Positions 1 through 7,217 of a stretch of DNA of 11,515 nt are shown here, piece after piece; within the stretch, counting starts at the first letter, position 1; each line of letters starts with the position of its first letter. The DNA is from Saccharothrix sp. ST-888. Its GTDB lineage: Bacteria; Actinomycetota; Actinomycetes; Streptomycetales; Streptomycetaceae. The DNA lies in assembly GCF_000955975.1 (NCBI RefSeq), contig NZ_JYJF01000148.1, positions 1-11,515 of the forward strand, read 5' to 3'. The position numbers and the translations under genes are program-made. The notes beneath the pieces are model-generated. The model was not told the DNA's origin and did not search any database. It was given only the letters and a program-made list of their open reading frames with translations.

Positions 1-11
1 GACCTGGTGGA

Positions 12-39
12 AGCAGCCCGGCCGGGAAGGCGGGCTGCT
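12..39 (+). terminator. hairpin upstream of ndk, possible terminator of the preceding gene
   Basis: AGCAGCCCG (12-20) is the exact reverse complement of CGGGCTGCT (31-39), giving a 9-bp stem with a 10-base loop. No T-run follows, which is common for streptomycete terminators. It may end whatever gene lies left of the window. No coding region can be recognised in bases 1-105. Confidence 0.35.
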
Positions 40-93
40 CACCCGAGGTAATCTCTGGGCAAGGCCGCATACACCATGCCCTACCGATTCCCC

Positions 94-98
94 AGGAG
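94..98 (+). promoter_or_regulatory. Shine-Dalgarno that fixes the ndk start at GTG 106
   Basis: AGGAG lies 7 bases before GTG 106 and downstream of the ATG at 76. It therefore supports the shorter 137-residue product over the 147-residue reading. Confidence 0.7.
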
Positions 99-105
99 CC
101 GCACC

Positions 106-519
106 GTGTCCCAGCGCACTCTCGTCCTGCTGAAGCCCGACGCCGTCAAGCGCGGCCTGGCCGGCGAGATCATCAGCCGTATCGAGCGCAAGGCGGGCTG
201 GACGCTTGCCGCCGTCGAACTGCGCACCTTCGACCGGGCGACGCTGGAGCAGCACTACGCGGAGCACGTCGGCCGCCCGTTCTACGAGCCGCTGCTGGAG
301 TTCATGACCTCGGGCCCGTCGATCGCCCTGATCGTCGAGGGCGAGAACGTCGTTCCGGGCATCCGCATGCTGGCCGGCGCGACCGACCCGCTGCAGGCCG
401 GTGCCGGCACCATCCGCGGCGACTACGCGACGATCACCCGCGAGAACCTGATCCACGCCTCGGACTCCCCGGAGTCCGCCGAGCGCGAGATCAAGATCTT
501 CTTCCCCGCGCACGCCTGA
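106..519 (+). CDS. ndk: nucleoside-diphosphate kinase
   Basis: This cytoplasmic enzyme transfers the gamma phosphate of ATP to other nucleoside diphosphates through a phospho-histidine intermediate and so balances NTP and dNTP pools. The 137-residue product has the usual bacterial length. Visible marks are the N-terminal RTLVLLKPDAV strand with the nucleotide-binding Lys10, the RGD segment near residues 104-106, and the catalytic loop NLIHASDS with the phosphorylated His117. The open frame extends upstream to an ATG at 76, but I chose the GTG at 106. AGGAG at 94-98 sits 7 bases before it, and the protein then begins V(M)SQRTLVLLKP as family members do; the extra MPYRFPRSRT is not family-like. 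A strong hairpin follows the stop, so the gene is probably transcribed separately from mreB. Confidence 0.96.
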   Translation: MSQRTLVLLKPDAVKRGLAGEIISRIERKAGWTLAAVELRTFDRATLEQHYAEHVGRPFYEPLLEFMTSGPSIALIVEGENVVPGIRMLAGATDPLQAGAGTIRGDYATITRENLIHASDSPESAEREIKIFFPAHA

Positions 520-540
520 CCCGCACTCCGGTCGAGATGC

Positions 541-580
541 CCTGGTCGGGCCGGTCGCAGGCCGATGCGGCCCGACCAGG
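541..580 (+). terminator. ndk transcription terminator
   Basis: CCTGGTCGGGCC (541-552) pairs perfectly with GGCCCGACCAGG (569-580), and one further G-C pair (553/568) makes 13 bp around a 14-base loop. It starts 21 bases after the ndk stop. A T-containing stretch (ATTTTC, near 591-596) lies a little downstream rather than directly after the stem. Confidence 0.75.
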
Positions 581-609
581 TGAATCTCAGATTTTCATCC
601 TCAAATAAC

Positions 610-635
610 GGAACTCCGGACCTCGACACGGCGTC
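610..635 (+). promoter_or_regulatory. candidate ECF sigma-factor promoter for the mre operon
   Basis: GGAAC at 610-614 and CGTC at 632-635 are 17 bases apart. That is the GGAAC-N16/17-CGTC arrangement of several actinobacterial ECF (sigma-E-like) promoters. It lies 30 bases after the ndk terminator and about 210 bases before mreB. The match is short and could be chance. A weaker -10-like TACGAT at 714-719 has no convincing -35 partner. Confidence 0.4.
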
Positions 636-843
636 CCAATCCAGGAAGAAGCCATCGAGTCCCCGGAGAATGGGCGGCGGACCTTACTCGCCGCTCGTGC
701 TGACCGGCGTGGCTACGATGGACACAACTCATGGGCCCGGTGCGGCTGCTCAGCCGAAGTCCGCCCCCTCGCCGTGGGCGAACGCGACCGCCGGCCCACT
801 CCCCGCCATCTGACTCCGAGTTCGGGAAGGCACTTCACACCCC

Positions 844-1881
844 ATGGCCAACAATCTGTCGTTCATCGGCCGTGACATGGCGATCGACCTTGGTACTGCC
901 AACACGCTGGTGTACGTCAGGGGCAAGGGGATCGTCCTCAACGAACCGTCCGTCGTCGCGGTCAACACCAACACCGGCGGGATCCTGGCGGTCGGCTCCG
1001 AGGCGAAGAAGATGATCGGCCGCACCCCCGGCAACATCGTCGCCATCCGCCCGCTCAAGGACGGCGTGATCGCCGACTTCGAGATCACCGAGCGGATGCT
1101 CCGCTACTTCATCCTGAAGATCCACCGCCGCCGCTACCTGGCCCGGCCCCGGGTCGTGGTCTGCGTGCCCTCCGGCATCACCGGAGTCGAGCGCCGTGCC
1201 GTGATCGAGGCCAGCTCCCAGGCGGGCGCGCGCCAGGTGCACATCATCGAGGAGCCGATGGCGGCGGCGATCGGCGCGGGCCTGCCGGTCCACGAGCCCA
1301 CCGGCAACATGGTGGTGGACATCGGCGGCGGCACCACCGAGGTCGCCGTGATCTCGCTCGGCGGCATCGTCACCGCCCAGTCCATCCGGGTGGCCGGTGA
1401 CGAACTGGACAACGCGATCGTTCAGCACATCAAGAAGGAGTACAGCCTCCTGCTCGGTGAGCGCAGCGCCGAGCAGATCAAGATGAGCATCGGCTCCGCC
1501 TTCGCGCTGGAGGGTGAGAAGGACGAGCACGCCGAGATCCGCGGCCGCGACCTGGTCAGCGGTCTGCCGAAGACCGTAGTGATCTCCGCCGCCGAGGTCC
1601 GCGAGGCCATCGACGAGCCGGTGAACTCCATCATCGACGCCGTCAAGACCACTCTCGACCAGTGCCCGCCCGAGCTGGCCGGCGACGTGATGGACCGTGG
1701 CATCGTGCTCACCGGCGGCGGCGCCCTGCTGCGCGGCCTGGACGAGCGGCTGCGCCGCGAGACCGGGATGCCGATCCACATCGCGGAGAACCCGCTGGAC
1801 TCCGTCGCGCTCGGCTCCGGCAAGTGCGTCGAGGAGTTCGAGGCGCTCCAGCAGGTGCTCGACGCGCAGCCGCGCCGCTGA
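844..1881 (+). CDS. mreB: rod shape-determining actin homologue MreB
   Basis: MreB is a bacterial actin that polymerises under the membrane and positions the wall-elongation machinery. In streptomycetes it acts mainly in aerial hyphae and spore wall assembly. The 345-residue product carries the actin-fold ATPase signatures in order: phosphate-1 loop DLGTAN (15-20), the EEPMAAAIGAGLPV segment with the catalytic Glu pair near 136-137, phosphate-2 loop DIGGGTTE (from Asp159) and the adenosine motif LTGGGA (289-294). The ATG at 844 gives the normal N-terminus with a short amphipathic FIGRDMAIDLGTAN lead. The ribosome-binding sequence GGGAAGG (824-830) lies 13 bases away, rather far. A charged ALEGEKDEH patch near residue 220 looks like a variable surface loop. 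A 96-base spacer with a hairpin separates it from mreC. Confidence 0.97.
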   Translation: MANNLSFIGRDMAIDLGTANTLVYVRGKGIVLNEPSVVAVNTNTGGILAVGSEAKKMIGRTPGNIVAIRPLKDGVIADFEITERMLRYFILKIHRRRYLARPRVVVCVPSGITGVERRAVIEASSQAGARQVHIIEEPMAAAIGAGLPVHEPTGNMVVDIGGGTTEVAVISLGGIVTAQSIRVAGDELDNAIVQHIKKEYSLLLGERSAEQIKMSIGSAFALEGEKDEHAEIRGRDLVSGLPKTVVISAAEVREAIDEPVNSIIDAVKTTLDQCPPELAGDVMDRGIVLTGGGALLRGLDERLRRETGMPIHIAENPLDSVALGSGKCVEEFEALQQVLDAQPRR

Positions 1882-1916
1882 GCCACCCGCATCTGACAGT
1901 CTTTCAACTGAACGGT

Positions 1917-1948
1917 CCTCGTCCCGCTCCGCACGGCGCGGGACGAGG
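1917..1948 (+). terminator. hairpin in the mreB-mreC spacer, possible partial terminator or processing site
   Basis: CCTCGTCCCGC (1917-1927) and GCGGGACGAGG (1938-1948) form a perfect 11-bp stem with a 10-base loop. It begins 35 bases after the mreB stop and ends 29 bases before the mreC start. No T-run follows. It could end part of the transcripts, or protect the 3' end of mreB mRNA after cleavage, leaving mreB made in excess of the membrane components. That role is inference. Confidence 0.55.
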
Positions 1949-1977
1949 TCAGGAACTGAAGGGGCAGCTCCACCACC

Positions 1978-3012
1978 GTGAGGGACACCCGAGAGAGCCG
2001 GCTACTGCTCATCCTGCTGGTCGCCGTCGCCTTCGCGCTGATCACCGTGGACATCAGGGGCGGTGAGAGCTCTCCCCTGGGTGGTGCCCGGCATGCCGCC
2101 GCAAGCGTCCTCGGGCCGGTCGAGCGGGCCGCCTCCGGCGCCGTCGACCCGGTCGCGGGCGCGGTACGGGCGATCCGCGACGCCGGCACCCACCAGCAGC
2201 GGCTCGACCAGATCACCCGTGAGAACACCGACCTGCGCCAGCGCCTGGCGTCCTCCGACACCGCCGCGGGACGCACCAAACAGCTCGACGACATGCTCCG
2301 CACCGCCGGGGCGGGCGGCTACACCATCAAGGCCGCCCAGGTGATCGCGATCGGTGCCGCCCAGGGCTTCTCCTGGACCATCACCATCGACGCGGGCACC
2401 GAGGACGGCCTGACCCGCGACATGACGGTGATCAACGGCCAGGGCCTGGTCGGCCGGGTCACCACCGTCGGCCCGACCACCGCCACCGTGCTGCTCGCCT
2501 CCGACCCCGGCTTCACCGCCGGCACCCGGCTGGAGGGCAGCAACGAGATCGGCTTCGCCAACGGGCAGGGCACCGGACCGATGCGGATCTCGCTGCTGAA
2601 CGGCCGGGCCCAGGTCAAGAACGGCGACCGGGTGGTCACCTTCGGCTCGCAGGGCGGCCGCCCGTTCGTCCCCGGCGTGCCGGTCGGCACCGTGGTCGAG
2701 GTCGAGGCGACCCCCGGCGAGCTCACCAAGACCATCCTGGTCGAGCCGTACGTCCAGTTCACCCGGCTCGACCTGGTCGGTGTCGTGGTGGTCCCGCCGC
2801 GCACCGACCCGCGCGACGCCGTACTGCCGCCGACCCCGACCCCGGCTCCGACCGGGGCACCCACCCCGTCGCCCGCCGCCCCCGCCAGCCCCGGCGCCTC
2901 CGCAGCGGCCACCTCGTCCGCCGCACCCGGTGCCGCCGGTGCGAGCCCCGCGCCCACCGGTACCGGAACCGGCACCGCCGGGGCGAACCCCAGTCCCTCA
3001 GGGGGGAACTGA
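1978..3012 (+). CDS. mreC: rod shape-determining protein MreC
   Basis: MreC is a bitopic scaffold protein that links the MreB/MreD complex to PBP2 outside the membrane. The 344-residue product has one N-terminal membrane anchor (about 9-24), a coiled-coil-prone stretch (about 71-107) and the two beta-rich domains typical of MreC (about 115-272), with recognisable segments such as GFSWTITIDAG, DMTVINGQGLVGRV and VTFGSQGG. From about residue 284 to 344 the protein becomes a Pro/Thr/Ser/Ala/Gly tail, outside the membrane by topology. The GTG at 1978 gives MRDTRESR just before the anchor, as in streptomycete homologues; AAGGGG (1959-1964) lies 13 bases upstream. The mreD start follows the stop by only 3 bases, so the two are translated in succession. 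Confidence 0.94.
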   Translation: MRDTRESRLLLILLVAVAFALITVDIRGGESSPLGGARHAAASVLGPVERAASGAVDPVAGAVRAIRDAGTHQQRLDQITRENTDLRQRLASSDTAAGRTKQLDDMLRTAGAGGYTIKAAQVIAIGAAQGFSWTITIDAGTEDGLTRDMTVINGQGLVGRVTTVGPTTATVLLASDPGFTAGTRLEGSNEIGFANGQGTGPMRISLLNGRAQVKNGDRVVTFGSQGGRPFVPGVPVGTVVEVEATPGELTKTILVEPYVQFTRLDLVGVVVVPPRTDPRDAVLPPTPTPAPTGAPTPSPAAPASPGASAAATSSAAPGAAGASPAPTGTGTGTAGANPSPSGGN

Positions 3013-3015
3013 CCC

Positions 3016-3654
3016 ATGCGCCCCAGCCGCATCCTGCTCTCCGCCGTCCTGCTGGTGCTCGGCCTGGTGATCCAGGTCAGCATCCTCGGACGGCTCCAAC
3101 TCCCGGGCGCCACACCGGATCTGCTGCTGCTGATGGTGGTCGGCCTGGCCCTGGTCTACGGGCCGACCGGCGGCTGCCTGGTCGGCTTCGCCGCCGGGCT
3201 GCTCGCCGACGTCGCACCGCCCTCGGACCACGCCATGGGCCGCTACGCCCTGGTGCTCTGCCTGATGGGGTACGCCGCCGGGCTGCTGCGCCCCGAGGGC
3301 GGCCGGCAGCGCTCGGCGGTCAGCGCACTGCTTGTGGTCGCGGGTGCCGCGGTGCTCTCCACCCTGCTGTACGCCCTGGTCGGCGCCCTGGTCGGGGACA
3401 CCGCCGCCCGTCATGTCGGTCTCATCGGACTGGTGTTCAGCGCCCTGCTGTACGACGTGCTGCTGGCCCCCTTCGTGGTGCCGGCCGTGATGCTGCTGGC
3501 CCGCCGCTTCGACGGCGAGCGCGCGGTGGTCGAGTCCGAGGACGGCAACCGCTCGGGCCTGGGCAGCCTGGCCCGCTACCGGACCACCCGGGAGTCCTCG
3601 CCGATGCCCGCGTACAAGAAGAAGCGCCTGCCCGGCCTCGCCAAGCGCCCGTGA
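3016..3654 (+). CDS. mreD: rod shape-determining membrane protein MreD
   Basis: MreD is a polytopic membrane protein of the elongasome that associates with MreC. The 212-residue product has about five to six hydrophobic segments (about 6-25, 35-50, 51-66, 76-92, 101-125, 132-162). The family-typical PDLLLL sits at 34-39 and GLLADVAPP at 61-69. The last 50 residues are hydrophilic and end in a basic run (YKKKRLPGLAKRP), probably cytoplasmic. Many MreD proteins are shorter, about 160-175 residues, so this tail is an actinobacterial-style extension. AGGGGGG (3000-3006) lies 9 bases before the ATG. The TGA stop is part of the ribosome-binding sequence of the next gene, suggesting translational coupling to mrdA. 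Confidence 0.9.
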   Translation: MRPSRILLSAVLLVLGLVIQVSILGRLQLPGATPDLLLLMVVGLALVYGPTGGCLVGFAAGLLADVAPPSDHAMGRYALVLCLMGYAAGLLRPEGGRQRSAVSALLVVAGAAVLSTLLYALVGALVGDTAARHVGLIGLVFSALLYDVLLAPFVVPAVMLLARRFDGERAVVESEDGNRSGLGSLARYRTTRESSPMPAYKKKRLPGLAKRP

Positions 3655-3667
3655 GGAGCGACCGCAC

Positions 3668-5893
3668 GTGAGCAACATTCCGGAGACCGGCCGCACCCGC
3701 CGGGTGACGATCCGTCTGGTCGTCCTGCAGATCCTGGTGCTGTCCCTGCTCGCCACCCTCGGCGGACGCCTGTGGTACCTGCAGGTCCGCAACGGCAGTG
3801 AGTACGCGGCCAAGGCCCAGGGGAACCACATCCGCGAAGTGGTCGAACCCGCCGTGCGCGGGGAGATCCTGGACGCCTCCGGGCGGATCCTCGCCGGGAA
3901 CGAGACCAAGCTGGTGGTCTCGGTCAGCCGGACCGCCCTGCTCCAGCAGAAGGACCACGGCAAGGCCGCCCTCACCCGGCTCGCCGAGGTGCTCGGCATG
4001 TCGGTCAAGGACGTCGAGAACAAGGTCAGGCTCTGCGACGCCAAGACCCCGCAGCCCTGCTGGAACGGTTCGCCCTACCAGCCGATCCCGGTGACCCAGC
4101 AGGCCACCACCCAGCAGGCGATGCAGATAATGGAGCGTCGCGAGGACTTCCCCGGCATCACCGCCCAGTCCACCGCGCTGCGCCGCTACACCGGCGTCGA
4201 GGGCGCCAACGCCGCCCAGGTGCTCGGCTACCTCTCCCCGGTGACGGACGACGAGGTCACCAAGAGCGCCGACAAGTCCGGACGCGACCGCCGTCAGCCG
4301 TCCGACCAGATCGGCCGGGCCGGTCTCGAGTCGGTCTACGACGACGACCTGCGCGGCACCACCGGGGTCGACAAGCTGGAGGTCGACAACCTCGGCCGGG
4401 TCATCGGCAGCGCCGGGCGCACCCCGGCCCAGCCCGGCGACAACCTGGTCACCAGCATCGACGCCCGGGTCCAGAAGGTGGTCGAGGACCAGCTGGCACA
4501 GGCCATGGCCGACGCCCGCAAGACGTACGACAAGGAGACCCAGAAGAACTTCGAGGCGGACTCGGGTGCCGCCCTGGTGATGGACGTGCACACCGGCCGG
4601 ATCGTCGCGATGGCCAGCGCACCGACCTTCGACCCCAACCTCTGGGTCGGCGGCATCTCCGCCAAGGACTACCAGAACCTCACCGGCAAGGACTCCAACT
4701 ACCCGCTGCTCAACCGGGCCATACAGGGTCAGTCCGCCCCCGGCTCCACCTTCAAGGTCATCTCCACCACCGCGGCGGTCCAGGCCGGCTACTCGCTCGA
4801 CGGCCACTACGCCTGCCCGAAGAGCCTGACCATCGGCGGCCGGGAGTTCAAGAACTTCGAGAGCGAGAGCTTCGGCGACATCTCGCTGGAGCGGGCCCTG
4901 GAGGTCTCCTGCGACACCGTCTTCTACGGTCTGGCCTACGACCAGTGGATGAAGGACGGCGGCATCAAGCCGAAGAAGGACCCCGCCGACTGGTTCTTCA
5001 AGACGGCCCACCAGTTCGGCCTGGGCGCCAAGACCGGCGTCGACCTGCCCGGCGAGGTGCCCGGCCGGGTGCCGGACCGTCAGTGGAAGCAGTCCTTCTA
5101 CGACGCCAACAAGGACGCCTGGTGCGCCCAGGCGGCCAAGGGCGGCCACGAGTACGCCGACGAGATCGCCCGCGAGAACTGCGTGGACGGCAACGTGATG
5201 CGCGCCGGTGACTCGGTCAACTTCGCCATCGGCCAGGGCGACACCCTGGTCACCCCGCTGCAGATGGCCCGGATCTACTCCGCGCTCGCCAACGGCGGCA
5301 CGCTCTACCGGCCGACCATCGGCAAGGCCGTGGTCAGCCCGGACGGCAAGCCGGTGCGCGAGATCGCCCCGCACGTCGACGGCAAGCTGCCCGACGACGG
5401 CAAGCTGCTGAGCTACATCGACCAGGCCACTGCGGGCGTCATCACCAGCGGCACCGCGGCCTGGAAGTTCACCGGCGCGGGCTGGCCGCAGGGCACGATC
5501 GAGCTGCACGCCAAGACCGGTACCGCCGAGGTCGCCGGCAAGCAGACCACCTCCTGGCTGACCACGTACAGCAAGGACTACGCGGTCGTGATGACGATAA
5601 GCCAGGGTGGTACCGGCTCCGGTGGTTCCGGTGACGCGGTACGACGGATCTACCAGGCGCTGTACGGCGTGGACGACAAGGGCGGCATCGACAACTCCAG
5701 GGCCCTGCTGCCCAAGCCGCAGGCCGAGCTGCCGAAGTTCAACCCGGACGGCACCGCCGTCATCCAGCAGGCCGCCTACCCGGCCGGGTCCTCCTTCCTG
5801 GACCCGACCCCGCCGGCCGGCGCCCAGGCCCCGGTCGACGGGGTGCCCGCCGCGCTCGAACCCACCCGCTCCACCGGAAGGGGACGGGCATGA
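3668..5893 (+). CDS. mrdA: penicillin-binding protein 2 (peptidoglycan transpeptidase of the elongasome)
   Basis: This class B penicillin-binding protein cross-links new peptidoglycan outside the membrane as partner of RodA. The 741-residue product has an N-terminal anchor (about 16-32), a PBP-dimer/pedestal region that begins with RGEILDASGRILA at 64, and a transpeptidase domain with all three active-site motifs: S360-T-F-K363 (acyl-accepting serine), S414-C-D416 and K616-T-G618. The SxD form of the second motif fits PBP2 rather than the FtsI division enzymes, as far as I recall. Two Cys in the pedestal (LCDAKTPQPCW) and two in a loop near 480-500 might form disulfides. The C-terminus is a Pro/Ala-rich tail. 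The GTG at 3668 is supported by GAGGAG at 3653-3658. The stop overlaps the rodA start. Confidence 0.95.
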   Translation: MSNIPETGRTRRVTIRLVVLQILVLSLLATLGGRLWYLQVRNGSEYAAKAQGNHIREVVEPAVRGEILDASGRILAGNETKLVVSVSRTALLQQKDHGKAALTRLAEVLGMSVKDVENKVRLCDAKTPQPCWNGSPYQPIPVTQQATTQQAMQIMERREDFPGITAQSTALRRYTGVEGANAAQVLGYLSPVTDDEVTKSADKSGRDRRQPSDQIGRAGLESVYDDDLRGTTGVDKLEVDNLGRVIGSAGRTPAQPGDNLVTSIDARVQKVVEDQLAQAMADARKTYDKETQKNFEADSGAALVMDVHTGRIVAMASAPTFDPNLWVGGISAKDYQNLTGKDSNYPLLNRAIQGQSAPGSTFKVISTTAAVQAGYSLDGHYACPKSLTIGGREFKNFESESFGDISLERALEVSCDTVFYGLAYDQWMKDGGIKPKKDPADWFFKTAHQFGLGAKTGVDLPGEVPGRVPDRQWKQSFYDANKDAWCAQAAKGGHEYADEIARENCVDGNVMRAGDSVNFAIGQGDTLVTPLQMARIYSALANGGTLYRPTIGKAVVSPDGKPVREIAPHVDGKLPDDGKLLSYIDQATAGVITSGTAAWKFTGAGWPQGTIELHAKTGTAEVAGKQTTSWLTTYSKDYAVVMTISQGGTGSGGSGDAVRRIYQALYGVDDKGGIDNSRALLPKPQAELPKFNPDGTAVIQQAAYPAGSSFLDPTPPAGAQAPVDGVPAALEPTRSTGRGRA

Positions 5894-7089
5894 CCTCGTA
5901 CGGCTCGTACCGCCCGATCCGGCTCTCGCCGCAGCGCCGCTCACTGGCCCGGGTGCTGGCCAAGGACTCCCCGCTGCGGCGGCTCGACTGGATAATGATC
6001 CTGGCCGCGCTGACGCTCTCGCTGGGCAGTTCACTGCTGGTCTGGTCGGCCACCCGGGGCCGGGACTCGCTCACCCACGGTGATCCGCAGTACTTCCTCT
6101 ACCGGCACCTCACCAACCTGCTGATCGGCCTGGTGCTCTGCGGCACGGTGATCACGATAGGGAACCGCCGGGTCCGTACCGCGGTCCCCGTCGTCTACGT
6201 CGCCGTGCTGCTGATGCTGGCGGCGGTGCTCAGCCCGCTCGGCTCCACCATCAACGGCGCGCACTCCTGGATCCAGTTCGGCGGCGGCTTCTCCATCCAG
6301 CCCGCCGAGTTCGCCAAGCTGGGCATCGTGCTCGGCATGGCGCTGCTGCTCTCCGCCCGGGTGGACGCGGGCGAGCGGGAGATGCCCTCGGACCGCAGCG
6401 TCCTGCAGGCGCTGGGGCTGGCCGGCGTCCCGATAGGGATCGTGCTGCTGATGCCCGACGTCGGCTCGGTGATGGTGATGGCCGTCATCATCCTGGGCAT
6501 CCTGCTGGCCTCCGGCGCCGCCAACCGCTGGGTCTTCGGCCTGCTGGTCGCCGGGACGGCGGGATCGATCGCGGTCTGGCAGCTCGGCATCCTCAGCAAG
6601 TACCAGATCGACCGCTTCGCCGCTTTCGCCAACCCCGCGCTCGACCCCTCCGGTGTCGGCTACAACACCGCCCAGGCCAGGATCGCCATCGGCTCCGGCG
6701 GACTGACCGGGATGGGCCTGTTCCACGGCACCCAGACGATAGGGCAGTTCGTCCCCGAGCAGCAGACCGACTTCGTCTTCTCGGTCGCGGGGGAGGAGCT
6801 CGGCTTCGTCGGCGGCATCGCCCTGATCGGACTGCTCGGCGTGGTGCTCTGGCGCGCCTGCCGGATCGCCCGGCAGGCCACCGACCTGTTCGGCACGGTG
6901 GTCTGCGCCGGGGTGATCAGCTGGTTCGCCTTCCAGGCCTTCGAGAACATCGGGATGAACCTCGGCATCATGCCGGTCGCCGGCATCCCGCTGCCCTTCG
7001 TCTCCTATGGCGGATCCTCGATGTTCGCCGTCTGGATCGCGGTCGGGCTGCTGCAGTCCGTCCGCTCCCAGCGTCCGATAGGGATCTGA
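5890..7089 (+). CDS. rodA: SEDS-family peptidoglycan glycosyltransferase RodA
   Basis: RodA polymerises lipid II into glycan strands and works as a complex with PBP2; the S. coelicolor counterpart is called sfr. The 399-residue product is highly hydrophobic with about ten membrane segments. SEDS signatures are clear: NGAHSWIQFGG followed by IQPAEFAKLG, then IAIGSGGLTGMGLFHGTQ, the essential-Asp region QTDFVF (Asp294) and GIMPVAGIPLPFVSYGGSS near the C-terminus. The start overlaps the mrdA stop in an ATGA, and GGAAGGGG (5876-5883) sits 6 bases upstream, so both partners are probably made in fixed ratio. About 45 polar residues precede the first membrane segment. The gene uses the rare ATA codon five times. 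A strong terminator follows. Confidence 0.96.
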   Translation: MTSYGSYRPIRLSPQRRSLARVLAKDSPLRRLDWIMILAALTLSLGSSLLVWSATRGRDSLTHGDPQYFLYRHLTNLLIGLVLCGTVITIGNRRVRTAVPVVYVAVLLMLAAVLSPLGSTINGAHSWIQFGGGFSIQPAEFAKLGIVLGMALLLSARVDAGEREMPSDRSVLQALGLAGVPIGIVLLMPDVGSVMVMAVIILGILLASGAANRWVFGLLVAGTAGSIAVWQLGILSKYQIDRFAAFANPALDPSGVGYNTAQARIAIGSGGLTGMGLFHGTQTIGQFVPEQQTDFVFSVAGEELGFVGGIALIGLLGVVLWRACRIARQATDLFGTVVCAGVISWFAFQAFENIGMNLGIMPVAGIPLPFVSYGGSSMFAVWIAVGLLQSVRSQRPIGI

Positions 7090-7110
7090 GCAGGCACTGC
7101 CCCGCCGTCC

Positions 7111-7142
7111 GGGACCCTCGGTCGCTCGCGACCGGGGGTCCC
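7111..7142 (+). terminator. terminator of the mre-mrdA-rodA operon
   Basis: GGGACCCTCGGTCG (7111-7124) pairs with CGACCGGGGGTCCC (7129-7142). The 14-bp stem contains one G-T pair and closes a CTCG loop. It starts 21 bases after the rodA stop. Confidence 0.85.
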
Positions 7143-7175
7143 TTCGCGCGGTCCGGGGCCCTCGGGCGCTTCGGC

Positions 7176-7181
7176 TACTCT
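7176..7181 (+). promoter_or_regulatory. weak -10-like element before the radical SAM gene
   Basis: TACTCT lies 37 bases before the ATG at 7218 and after the rodA terminator, where a promoter is needed. No convincing -35 hexamer is visible 16-18 bases upstream, so this is a placement guess. Confidence 0.25.
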
Positions 7182-7217
7182 TGAGGGTCAGCTTGTTTTC
7201 TCCGTAAAGGCCAGTAC

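Larger units (their letters stand above)
520..843 (+). other. gene-free ndk-mreB interval and mreB leader
   Basis: These 324 bases hold no convincing gene. They contain the ndk terminator (541-580), a locally less GC-rich stretch around 585-610, a candidate ECF-type promoter (610-635), and an 8-bp hairpin with one G-T pair (672-679 with 689-696). The last 120 bases show no clear signal apart from a ribosome-binding sequence GGGAAGG at 824-830. If the 610-635 promoter is used, the mreB leader is about 200 nt. Confidence 0.6.

Noticed and set aside
76..105. upstream ATG extension of ndk
   Set aside because: The ribosome-binding sequence AGGAG lies inside this stretch, just before GTG 106, and the ten extra residues do not match the family.
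3437..6034. 865-codon open frame on the - strand over mreD, mrdA and the start of rodA
   Set aside because: It is antisense to genes with complete family motifs. Its product is Gly/Val/Leu/Asp/Arg low-complexity text typical of reversed GC-rich coding sequence.
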